A DNA stretch of 10,001 nt from JAHFUI01 sp041485905 (GTDB lineage: Bacteria; Acidobacteriota; Vicinamibacteria; Vicinamibacterales; CAVVIG01), in contig JBGPKK010000170.1 in assembly GCA_041485905.1 (NCBI GenBank), positions 1 through 10,001 of the forward strand, in the 5' to 3' direction. Positions within the stretch are counted from its first letter, which is position 1. Each line of letters begins with the position of its first letter. Below, piece by piece: positions 1-6,461 of the stretch. The notes beneath the pieces were generated by a model. That model saw only the letters and a program-made list of their open reading frames with translations, made no database searches and was not told the origin of the DNA. The position numbers and the translations under genes are program-made.

Positions 1-1
1 C

Positions 2-58
2 GTCGGTGTGATTTCGCTCTACGTCCTGTTCCAGGTCCGGCCGTTGTACAAGGCGTAG
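2..58 (+). CDS. C-terminal end of a membrane protein (partial)
   Basis: Frame 2 is open from the left edge to a TAG at 56-58. It encodes 18 residues, VGVISLYVLFQVRPLYKA, before the stop. The stretch from V1 to V12 is hydrophobic and is followed by a short basic tail, which looks like the last transmembrane helix of an integral membrane protein with its end in the cytoplasm. Too little is visible to name a family. The next gene on this strand begins within about 145 bp, so the two could share a transcript. The other two frames give less protein-like sequence here. Confidence is moderate because only 57 bases are available. Confidence 0.45.
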   Translation, partial: VGVISLYVLFQVRPLYKA

Positions 59-200
59 TGCATTGCGGATTCGACGAACGGAGGTGGCGATGAGGCGCAT
101 TGCGGTTGGGCATGAATGCGACTTCGCCAGGCAACGGGGAGGTCCTATATGGTCGAGTATTGGGACAAGAAGTAATGGGGGGTCCGACGTGAGAGAACGA

Positions 201-2987
201 ATGAGGTTGCCCGGCGTGCGCGTGCTCGCGTCACTCCTCCTCCTGATGATGAGCGCGTGCGGTCGCGCATCCGACAGCTCTCAGCGACCCACATCATCTC
301 CTGCCGCACAACCTTCTGCCGCGCCGGCCACAGCAAAACCGCCCGCGCCGGAGTCTTTGCCGTCGCCGTCGCCCGTTCCGGGTGCCAGCGCGCTCGGTAG
401 CGCTGTACCGCAAACGCCAGCGCGCCCGCCGCGCACCGACAATCTTGTCGCCCTCGAAATGGGCGGGCACGTGGAAAGCGGGAAGGGCCTCAGTTCCCCC
501 CACGCGACGTTCAGGCTGCTCGACAACGATCCGAAGACGGTGTGGTCGTCGGAAATGAACGCGCGGTTCCCGAACGAAATTGTGGTCTCGTTCCTTGGGC
601 ACGACACCGCGCTCGTCACGGGCGTCACACTCACGTTGCCCCCGCCGGGCATCAACCCGACGGCCGGGATTTGCTCCAACGACACCACCGTGTGGGCAAA
701 GGACGTGGAAATCTGGACCTCGATGGACACGCCGACTCAGGGCTTTCGCAAGGTCGCATCAACGAGCCTGCCAATGGAACCTGGCGACCATTCGATCGCG
801 TTTCCCGCACCGATCGAGGCGAGGTACGTGAAGCTGGTCATCACGTCGAACCATGGCTGCCCCCAATTCACCGTGCTGGCCGGCCTGCTGGTGAGTGAAG
901 GGCAGGCGCCAGGCTATTCGCCGCTTCTCGCGAGGCATGCGGATCTCGCGGCACTGCTTGCGACGGGACTCCCTGCCACCAACGATCGGTCGGCGCCGAC
1001 ATCCAGTTCCTCGCCGGCTGGAGTACAAGACGACATCTGCGCTCGGTCTACCGCGCCCAGCGCTGCGCCCGCTCATCCCGAAAGTCACAATGTGCTCATC
1101 ATCAGTGACGATTTCGAGCGCTACGCGCCGTATTACTACGCGAAGTTGGACCCGGAATCTCCGAAGGTCAAGTATTTCCCGGCCGATCCGGGCGATGGCC
1201 GCGTCGACTCTTCAATCCTCCGACGTCTGGTGTTCTGGACGGTGCCCCCGGGCGCGGTGAACCCTGCGGCTTTCGTGTCGAGCTCCGCCATCGACACGGT
1301 CGTGATCGCGCAAGTATGCGACATCAAAACGAGCCTCTCCGAGGCCGCCAAGCGTGGGCTCGTCAAGTGGGTGGCCTCGGGCCACAAGCTGATCATCCAG
1401 GACTCGGATGTGTGTGGGGGGAAGGGGCCTGACTACAGCTTCCTGCCGTTTCGGTTCGCCACGAACAATCCAGGCGCGAAGGGCGCGACGTCGCGGCTGT
1501 TCATCGCCGAGAACAACTTCCTCGCCAGCGCGCACTCGGACGACGCGGCGTTCCTGGACGAGGAGTCGTGGCGCCTGGAGAAGAACGGCAACGGAAAGAA
1601 CGATCTCGGCGACTCGAACACAGTCGTCGAGTACGATTCTCACTGGTGTGGCGCCCTGACGGGTCAGAACGTCAACTTGGTCAGCGGGTTCGTGCTGACG
1701 TACACGCGTTATGGGCGCGGCGTGATTCTGTACGACGGCCTCGACTACGATCAGCGGCGCAGCGTGGCCTACCGCCAGTACGTGTTGCGCCAGCTGCTGC
1801 TCCCGTTCGATCCCGACGGTCTGCCCTGCAGCGTGCCTCTCACGCCGTTCGTGGTCACGACCGACGCGGCACTTCTCACCCGCGCTCTCGCGCCGGGTCA
1901 GACCTACACGTATCCCGTGACCGTTTTCTCGAATCAAGGCGCGTTCCGCGGGCCGGTTCGGCTTTCGCTCGCCTCGGCGCCTCCGTTGAGCGGCCTTGTC
2001 GCCCGGCTCGATCCCGATACCGTGACGCTGGGCAGCGAAGCGAAATCCACGTTGACCGTGACGATGCCGCCGGCGCTGCCAAATTCGTGGAGGATGGCGG
2101 TCCGCGGCGACTCGAACGACGCTCATGCGGCGGTGTGTCTGGCGGCGAACCTGCGCCGGACGGCGACGTTGACCGTGGTCAGCAGTCTTACGACGCCGTC
2201 CGCGTCAGGTAAGAATCTGTTGATCGTGCTCGACTTGTCGGGATCGATGAATCTGCCGCTCGGCAAGAGCACACGCATCGCCACGGCACGACAGGTCCTG
2301 CGCGATGTGCTCAAACGAATTCCCGACGACTTCAACGTCGGCCTTCGTCTCTACGGTCATCGCTATGGGTCGCGTCAAAAAGAGACGTGCACCGACTCGG
2401 AGCTCGTCGTTCCTGTGCGGCGGCTCGACCGCGACCTCATCTCGAAGACGGTCGAGCGGTTGCGGCCGCGCGGTGAGACACCCCTCGTCTACTCGGTTCT
2501 CCAGGCGGTGACCGACCTGAAGTCGGCCGGCGGCGGCTCTGTGGTCCTGATTACCGATGGCGAAGAAAGCTGCGGCGGCGATTTTGCCGCAGCGACCAAC
2601 GCGCTCAAGCAGTCCGGGCTCGATTTCCGGCTGAGCATCGTCGGGTTCACGCTGACCGATCAGAAGGCTCGCCAGCAGCTCGGAGCAATCGCGACAGCGA
2701 CAGGCGGCAGCTACTATTCGGCCGAGGATGGAGGCGCGCTGACGCGTGCGCTCGTGGCAGCGACGATCAGCCGGTTCCCCTACTCCGTCGTCTCTGCCTC
2801 GGGAGCGATCGTCGCCCAAGGGGAGGCCGGCGACAAAGGGCGAGAGCTGCCGCCGGGCGAGTACAAGCTGGTCGTGCAGGCAGGCGACGAGGCACTGGTC
2901 ATCGATCGAATCTCGGTGGCCCCTGGGCGCGACGCGACGGTGCGGGTCGTTCGCAAAGGCGATCGATTCGTGCTCGACCGCCAGTAG
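201..2987 (+). CDS. Composite lipoprotein: discoidin-like, GATase/ThuA-like and von Willebrand A domains
   Basis: Predicted cell-envelope lipoprotein of 928 residues from ATG 201. The signal peptide ends in MSAC with Cys20 as the lipidation site, followed by a Pro/Ala/Ser-rich linker (about 21-80). Domains in order: an F5/8-type-C or discoidin-like beta domain (about 81-231, with DNDPKTVWSS and ARYVKLVI); a GATase1/ThuA-like alpha/beta region (about 298-535, opening NVLIISDDFE); an Ig-like segment (about 565-661); a VWA domain (about 671-850); and a C-terminal beta segment with ELPPGEYKLVV. The metal-ion-dependent adhesion site is complete: D678-x-S680-x-S682, T760 and D786. Such VWA domains bind protein ligands through a divalent metal, so a scaffold or adhesion role is likely; the ligand is unknown. 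The start is uncertain. The frame opens at 63, ATG 90 has a good GGAGG at 80-84 and GTG 189 is possible, but 201 gives a normal 20-residue lipoprotein signal. A weak TTCGCC-17-TATATG (123-151) would also favour a late start. Confidence 0.8.
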   Translation: MRLPGVRVLASLLLLMMSACGRASDSSQRPTSSPAAQPSAAPATAKPPAPESLPSPSPVPGASALGSAVPQTPARPPRTDNLVALEMGGHVESGKGLSSPHATFRLLDNDPKTVWSSEMNARFPNEIVVSFLGHDTALVTGVTLTLPPPGINPTAGICSNDTTVWAKDVEIWTSMDTPTQGFRKVASTSLPMEPGDHSIAFPAPIEARYVKLVITSNHGCPQFTVLAGLLVSEGQAPGYSPLLARHADLAALLATGLPATNDRSAPTSSSSPAGVQDDICARSTAPSAAPAHPESHNVLIISDDFERYAPYYYAKLDPESPKVKYFPADPGDGRVDSSILRRLVFWTVPPGAVNPAAFVSSSAIDTVVIAQVCDIKTSLSEAAKRGLVKWVASGHKLIIQDSDVCGGKGPDYSFLPFRFATNNPGAKGATSRLFIAENNFLASAHSDDAAFLDEESWRLEKNGNGKNDLGDSNTVVEYDSHWCGALTGQNVNLVSGFVLTYTRYGRGVILYDGLDYDQRRSVAYRQYVLRQLLLPFDPDGLPCSVPLTPFVVTTDAALLTRALAPGQTYTYPVTVFSNQGAFRGPVRLSLASAPPLSGLVARLDPDTVTLGSEAKSTLTVTMPPALPNSWRMAVRGDSNDAHAAVCLAANLRRTATLTVVSSLTTPSASGKNLLIVLDLSGSMNLPLGKSTRIATARQVLRDVLKRIPDDFNVGLRLYGHRYGSRQKETCTDSELVVPVRRLDRDLISKTVERLRPRGETPLVYSVLQAVTDLKSAGGGSVVLITDGEESCGGDFAAATNALKQSGLDFRLSIVGFTLTDQKARQQLGAIATATGGSYYSAEDGGALTRALVAATISRFPYSVVSASGAIVAQGEAGDKGRELPPGEYKLVVQAGDEALVIDRISVAPGRDATVRVVRKGDRFVLDRQ

Positions 2988-2993
2988 GACGGG

Positions 2994-4331
2994 TCATGGG
3001 TTTTCAGCGTTCTCCGCGCGTGGCGCCGGCCTCGACAACCACACCCTCGCCACCCGAATACCGTCGAGCGCCTCGACGCGCATGCGGCGGCCGTCGACGT
3101 CGATGGCATCGCCCACGCGCGGGCGGCGTCCGAGGCGGCCCAGCATGAAGCCGCCGACGGTGGTGTAGGTGGTGTCGTCGATGCGCAGCCCGAAGCGCTC
3201 GTTGACGTCGGTCACCAGGACCAGGCCGTCGATGTTTGCGGATCCATCGGCCAGCAGCTCGACTTTCGGCCGGCCGGCGCCCCGCCCCAGGTCGCCGACA
3301 ATCCGGGCCACCAGCGACTCGAAGGTGACGAGTCCCGCCGTGCCGCCATACTCGTCGATCACGAGCGCCTCGCGCACGCCGCGCCGGCGCATCTCGCCGA
3401 GCAAATCATCCGCCCCGAGCGTCTCGGGAACCGTGAGCGCTTCGCGGGCGAGCGCCGCCACGTTCACCTCACCGTTCGCGTCCGTCGTGATCGCCTTTAG
3501 CAGATCGGTGACGTGGAGGATGCCGATCACATGATCCAGATCCTGGCGATAGACAGGCACGCGCGCGTGACCGTAGCGCGCGAGGAGCGACACCACCTCG
3601 TCCTTCTTCGCGTCGGCCTCGACGGCGACGAGCTCGGTCCGCGGCACCATCACCTGGCCGGCGGTCAGGTCTGCGAACCCGAACACGCGGTGGAGCATCT
3701 GTTCTTCCTGCTCCTCGAGGACGCCCGCTTCCTGGCTCGCCGTCACCAGCATTTTCAGCTCTTCTTCCGAGTGCACCATCGCCCGGCTGTCGGCGGTCCT
3801 CATCCCGAATGCCCTGATGACCGCGTGGGCCGTCCCGTGGAGCACGCGGATGAACGGCCAGAGCGTGCGCATGAAGAGCTCCGTCGGCCTCACGATCAGC
3901 AGCGCGGTCGCTTCCGATCGCTCCAACGCAATCCACTTCGGCGCCAGCTCGCCGAACACGATGTGGACCGCCGTGATGATCGTGAACGCGACGGCGACGG
4001 CGACGCTGTGTGCCGTCGTCACCGCGAGGTGGGCGGGGAGGAACGCGAAGGACGGCTGAATGATCGTGGCGAGCGCGGGCTCGCCAATCCAGCCCAGCCC
4101 GAGGCTGGCCATGGTGATGCCGAGCTGGGTTGCCGCGATGTACCGATCGGGATCGGTGACCGCGCGTCGCACCGCCCGCGCGCCGCGATGGCCTTCGGCG
4201 ATGAGCTGATCGATCCGCGTCTTGCGGACGGTCACGATCGAAAACTCCGCCGCGACGAAAAACCCGTTGGCGATGACGAGCGCGAGCACGCCCCCCAGCC
4301 GCCACAACACGCCTGCGAGCGAGGGGTCCAT
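2994..4331 (-). CDS. CNNM/CBS/CorC-domain membrane protein (hemolysin C / CorC family)
   Basis: Integral inner-membrane protein of 445 residues, the normal length for this family. An N-terminal CNNM (DUF21) domain (about 1-200) has three to four membrane segments and the hallmark stretches NGFFVAAEFS (22-31) and GELAPK (127-132). Two CBS domains follow (about 220-345), with VMVPR (227-231), VPVY (258-261) and DEYGGTAGLVT (326-336). The C-terminal CorC_HlyC domain (about 355-435) completes the set. Relatives are linked to Mg2+ or Co2+ efflux and homeostasis; the old hemolysin label is not informative. CBS pairs usually sense adenine nucleotides. The start is ATG 4331, because GAGGAG lies 5 nt upstream; the GTG just before it (4334) would be too close. 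The stop is 6 bp from the convergent VWA gene, with no obvious terminator between them. The gene upstream on this strand is the receiver-PilZ protein, 99 bp away across a long palindrome. The exact ion is inference. Confidence 0.92.
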   Translation of the reverse strand: MDPSLAGVLWRLGGVLALVIANGFFVAAEFSIVTVRKTRIDQLIAEGHRGARAVRRAVTDPDRYIAATQLGITMASLGLGWIGEPALATIIQPSFAFLPAHLAVTTAHSVAVAVAFTIITAVHIVFGELAPKWIALERSEATALLIVRPTELFMRTLWPFIRVLHGTAHAVIRAFGMRTADSRAMVHSEEELKMLVTASQEAGVLEEQEEQMLHRVFGFADLTAGQVMVPRTELVAVEADAKKDEVVSLLARYGHARVPVYRQDLDHVIGILHVTDLLKAITTDANGEVNVAALAREALTVPETLGADDLLGEMRRRGVREALVIDEYGGTAGLVTFESLVARIVGDLGRGAGRPKVELLADGSANIDGLVLVTDVNERFGLRIDDTTYTTVGGFMLGRLGRRPRVGDAIDVDGRRMRVEALDGIRVARVWLSRPAPRAENAENP

Positions 4332-4336
4332 CACTA

Positions 4337-4342
4337 CTCCTC
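4337..4342 (-). promoter_or_regulatory. Ribosome binding site GAGGAG for the CNNM gene
   Basis: On the minus strand GAGGAG sits 5 nt before ATG 4331 and only 2 nt before GTG 4334, so it decides for the ATG. It lies 2 bp outside the 85-bp palindrome, so folding of that palindrome in RNA would place a stem directly against the ribosome site. Confidence 0.75.
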
Positions 4343-4344
4343 GA

Positions 4345-4429
4345 ATCTGGTCATGTGATCATCTGGTCCTCTGGTCATTGCAAATGGACAAATCAATGAC
4401 CAGATGACCCGATGATCCAACGACCAGAT
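4345..4429. repeat. 85-bp imperfect palindrome made of 8-bp tandem words
   Basis: The arms are 4345-4380 and 4394-4429 (36 nt each) around a 13-nt loop. By hand alignment 31 of 36 positions pair. The innermost 23 nt (4358-4380 against 4394-4416) pair with only two mismatches. Each arm is itself a tandem run of octamers: the left arm reads ATCTGGTC, ATGTGATC, ATCTGGTC, CTCTGGTC, then ATTG; the right arm, reverse-complemented, reads ATCTGGTC, GTTGGATC, ATCGGGTC, ATCTGGTC, then ATTG. It fills the gap between the receiver-PilZ stop (TAA at 4431-4433, minus strand) and the CNNM ribosome site. No T-run follows the stem in the direction of transcription, so it is not a standard intrinsic terminator. 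It resembles REP-type intergenic elements in position, affecting RNA stability or partial termination. That role is inference. Confidence 0.8.
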
Positions 4430-4430
4430 G

Positions 4431-5150
4431 TTACGCTTTTCTATTGCTGAAGAAGTGCGCGTCGACGAAGTTGTCGACGAGCGTCTGGCTGGCGGGGTCG
4501 ACCTGCTCGAATTGCACGCCCATGCCGACGCGCCGGTCGCTCCAGGCCACGCGTCCCTCGGCGTCGATGTCGCGCTTGGAACCCGGCATGCGGAAGCGGA
4601 CCTTGATCTTCGCGGCCGCTTCGAGCGGGCTCGTCGTCCGGATGGCGATGCCGCCGTGGCTGAGATTCAGCGCGATCGCGGCCGCGATGGTGTTGCCGAA
4701 CCGGTACTGGACGGGAATGCCGAGCACGACGCGCGGGCTGCTGCGGCGGTTGAAGTTGTCGGGAAACAGGTAGGGCGCGAGCGACGGCAGAATGTGCTGG
4801 GGCGCGCTGTACTCGTTCACGTAGCCGGCGATGCCCAGCGCGGCCAGGGCGCGCACTTCGGCGGCGTTCGCGATCGTGCCGCTGAAAATCAGGATGGGCA
4901 GCCGGCCGTCGTCGAGCTTTCGGATGGATCGCACCAGGTCGACGCCGGACGCGTTCGGCAGCCGCAGATCGAGAACCAGAAGATCGATATGCGCGAGGTC
5001 GGCGCGGACGCGCGCCAGGAGCTCGGTCGCGCTCTTGACCGGAATCGCCTTGTGGCCGCCCGTCTCCAGCGCGGACTGAAAACGGTCGCGCACAAACGCC
5101 GTGTCATCGGCGATGACGACGGTCTTTGCGCTGATTGAGGTGCCGGCCAT
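4431..5150 (-). CDS. Response-regulator receiver domain fused to a PilZ c-di-GMP-binding domain
   Basis: Soluble two-domain protein of 239 residues. The N-terminal receiver domain (about 10-125) keeps the acidic pair D15/D16, the phospho-acceptor D61 in VLDLRLP and S90 in the FSG turn. The usual switch lysine after strand beta5 (the K of GYxxKP) is replaced: the segment reads GYVNEY, giving Glu113. The C-terminal PilZ domain (about 133-230) has an intact c-di-GMP signature: RxxxR (R136, R140) and NxSxxG (N162, S164, G167). No DNA-binding or enzymatic output domain is present, so it probably acts by protein contact, linking phosphorylation to c-di-GMP as in single-chain receiver-PilZ proteins of motile or surface-living bacteria. 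The start is ATG 5150; TTG 5156 would add two residues. The GGAG next to the ATG is too close to be a good ribosome site, so the start is not firm. No histidine kinase lies nearby. Its target is unknown. Confidence 0.88.
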   Translation of the reverse strand: MAGTSISAKTVVIADDTAFVRDRFQSALETGGHKAIPVKSATELLARVRADLAHIDLLVLDLRLPNASGVDLVRSIRKLDDGRLPILIFSGTIANAAEVRALAALGIAGYVNEYSAPQHILPSLAPYLFPDNFNRRSSPRVVLGIPVQYRFGNTIAAAIALNLSHGGIAIRTTSPLEAAAKIKVRFRMPGSKRDIDAEGRVAWSDRRVGMGVQFEQVDPASQTLVDNFVDAHFFSNRKA

Positions 5151-5194
5151 CTCCAACCGTATCGGAACACATCATCTCCGACGTTAGCCCCGAA

Positions 5195-5224
5195 TTGCAG
5201 GTTTGCACGCCGAATCGCTATAAT
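5195..5224 (+). promoter_or_regulatory. Sigma70-like promoter of the LysW-like/larE unit
   Basis: TTGCAG (5195-5200) and a perfect TATAAT (5219-5224) are separated by 18 bp in the 170-bp divergent region between the receiver-PilZ gene and the zinc-ribbon gene. Transcription would start near 5231 and leave a leader of about 90 nt before ATG 5321. No riboswitch or attenuator could be recognised in that leader. The perfect -10 stands out in GC-rich surroundings, but activity is untested. Confidence 0.6.
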
Positions 5225-5310
5225 CCCGATACTTATCGCGATCGCGCCTGCCGCGGGATTCTGGCACGTCCACCGACCCCATTGCCAAACCGTCACGCGG
5301 GACGCGCGCC

Positions 5311-5317
5311 GAGGAGG
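5311..5317 (+). promoter_or_regulatory. Ribosome binding site GAGGAGG of the LysW-like gene
   Basis: A near-ideal Shine-Dalgarno sequence 3 nt before ATG 5321. It decides the start: the frame is open further upstream to 5135, but that part overlaps the promoter and the divergent gene's start and has no ribosome site. The spacing is slightly short but acceptable. Confidence 0.75.
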
Positions 5318-5320
5318 CGT

Positions 5321-5563
5321 ATGGCCAGCTGCCCAGAATGCGATGCCGATATCGAAGTCGATGAGTTCGATGTCGACAAGGGCGATCAACTGAGTTGCCC
5401 GGAATGCGGCTCTAATCTTGAAGTCACCGGTCTCTCGCCGATCGAGCTCGATCTGGCTCCCGAAGACGACGAGGACGAGGCCGACGATGAGCCGACCGAC
5501 GATCTCGAAGAAGACGCCGACGAAGACGAGGAGGACGAGGAGGACGAGGACAAGGACGAATGA
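5321..5563 (+). CDS. LysW-like small zinc-ribbon protein with polyacidic tail
   Basis: 80-residue protein. The N-terminal half is a zinc ribbon with two CxxC knuckles, C4/C7 (SCPECD) and C26/C29 (SCPECG), which should bind one Zn2+. The layout CPEC, about 18 residues, CPECGxxLEVxGLxPxxLxxAPE closely matches LysW/ArgW, the amino-group carrier proteins of lysine and arginine synthesis in Thermus and archaea. Two things differ. LysW ends near residue 54 in EDWGE, whose terminal Glu carries the substrate; here that motif is absent. Instead residues 48-80 are almost all acidic (27 of 33 are Asp or Glu), ending in DKDE. No LysX, LysZ, LysY or other lysine-pathway gene is in view. The stop overlaps the larE start (ATGA at 5560-5563), so the two are translationally coupled. 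It is not safe to call it LysW; possible roles are a Zn or Ni reservoir, a partner of LarE, or a carrier of another type. The acidic tail could also be a simple low-complexity extension. Confidence 0.85.
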   Translation: MASCPECDADIEVDEFDVDKGDQLSCPECGSNLEVTGLSPIELDLAPEDDEDEADDEPTDDLEEDADEDEEDEEDEDKDE

Positions 5564-6378
5564 GCGACCTGATCGACAAGGAAGCGGCGCTCGAACAGAC
5601 GCTCGCCGCGCTCGGCTCCGTCGTCGTCGCGTACAGCGGCGGCGTCGACAGCGCGTACCTCGCCTGCGTCGCCCACCGGACGCTCGGTGACCGCGCGTGG
5701 GCGATCACGGCCGACAGCCCGAGCTATCCGGAGCGTCATCGCGCCTTCGCCGTCCAGATCGCCGCTCAGTTCGGCCTTCGTCATGAAATCATCCGGACCG
5801 ACGAGCTCGAGCGGCCGGAATACCGCGCCAACCCGACCAACCGCTGCTACTACTGCAAGCACGAGCTCTACACCCATCTGACGCGGATCGCCGCCGATCG
5901 CCACGCGGTCGTGGTCGACGGCAATAACGCCGACGACCGCGCGGATTACCGTCCCGGACGCCAGGCGGCGCGCGAATTCGGCGTGCGCAGTCCGCTCGAC
6001 GACGTCAATCTGGCCAAACACGAGATTCGCGAGCTGTCGCGCCGCGCCGGTCTGCCGATCTGGAACGAGCCGGCCTCGGCGTGCCTCTCGTCGCGGATTC
6101 CGTATCACACCGAAGTGACCGACGAGAAGCTGCGAACGATCGAGCGCGCCGAGCAGGCGCTCGGCGAGCTGGGCTTTCGGGTCTTTCGCGTGCGGCACCA
6201 TGACGAGCTCGCGCGGGTCGAGATCGGCCGTGACGAGATGGCGCGCGCGCTCGAGCCGGAAATCAGCGCCGCCATCGTGCGCGAGCTGAAGGCCGCCGGT
6301 TACCGTTACGTGACGCTCGATCTCCAGGGTTATCGCACCGGCAGTCTGAACGAAGGCTTGTTGCTGCGGCCGGCGTAG
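5560..6378 (+). CDS. larE: LarE-type ATP-dependent sacrificial sulfur transferase
   Basis: 272-residue soluble PP-loop enzyme, the usual LarE length. In lactate racemase maturation LarE adenylates the dicarboxylated nicotinic acid mononucleotide and donates sulfur from its own cysteine, building the nickel-pincer cofactor. Visible motifs are the PP-loop SGGVDS (26-31), NRCYYCKHELY with C96 and C99, VDGNNADD (119-126) and PASACLSSRIPY with C175. C175 lies at the place of the sacrificial Cys176 known in Lactiplantibacillus plantarum LarE. No cysteine follows it, so this is the single-cysteine sacrificial type, not the iron-sulfur-cluster type. The start is ATG 5560, overlapping the stop of the LysW-like gene, so translation is probably coupled; both would be driven by the promoter at 5195-5224. 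LarB, LarC and a LarA racemase are not in the window. They may be elsewhere, or this enzyme may serve another thiolation. Family assignment is strong; the pathway is inference. Confidence 0.92.
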   Translation: MSDLIDKEAALEQTLAALGSVVVAYSGGVDSAYLACVAHRTLGDRAWAITADSPSYPERHRAFAVQIAAQFGLRHEIIRTDELERPEYRANPTNRCYYCKHELYTHLTRIAADRHAVVVDGNNADDRADYRPGRQAAREFGVRSPLDDVNLAKHEIRELSRRAGLPIWNEPASACLSSRIPYHTEVTDEKLRTIERAEQALGELGFRVFRVRHHDELARVEIGRDEMARALEPEISAAIVRELKAAGYRYVTLDLQGYRTGSLNEGLLLRPA

Positions 6379-6393
6379 ACAAAGACCAGTCAT

Positions 6394-6461
6394 GCACAAT
6401 GTCGAATGCAAAGTGTAAAAAGCGGCCGTGAGCATTTGGCATTTCGCATTCGGCATTATGC
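6394..6461. repeat. 68-bp imperfect palindrome made of 7-bp tandem words
   Basis: The arms are 6394-6423 and 6432-6461 around an 8-nt loop. By hand pairing 23 of 30 positions are Watson-Crick, and three of the rest are G-T wobbles on the plus strand. The right arm is a tandem run of heptamers: GCATTTG, GCATTTC, GCATTCG, GCATTAT, then GC. The left arm reverse-complemented reads GCTTTTT, ACACTTT, GCATTCG, ACATTGT, then GC. It is AT-rich against a GC-rich background. It begins 15 bp after the larE stop and covers the annotated start of the next gene, so it could influence larE mRNA 3' stability and translation initiation downstream. It shares placement and word-based design, but not sequence, with the palindrome at 4345-4429. 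Confidence 0.75.

Noticed and set aside
1212..2126. 304-codon minus-strand open frame opposite the VWA lipoprotein gene
   Set aside because: Arg/His-rich composition without recognisable motifs; a typical shadow in GC-rich DNA opposite a domain-rich gene.
2988..2993. Possible bidirectional terminator between the convergent VWA and CNNM genes
   Set aside because: Only 6 bp separate the stops, and no hairpin with a T-run is visible on either side.
3513..5138. Two plus-strand open frames (281 codons at 3513-4358 and 236 codons at 4428-5138)
   Set aside because: Both mirror strongly supported minus-strand genes (CNNM/CBS and receiver-PilZ), have low-complexity charged sequence and lack ribosome sites.
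5159..5232. 7-bp inverted repeat GTATCGG (5159-5165) and CCGATAC (5226-5232) flanking the divergent region
   Set aside because: The arms are 60 bp apart and do not extend; about one such match is expected by chance in a region of this size.
5321..5563. Calling the zinc-ribbon protein LysW of the lysine pathway
   Set aside because: The EDWGE carrier terminus is missing and no other gene of that pathway is in the window, so only a LysW-like label is supported.
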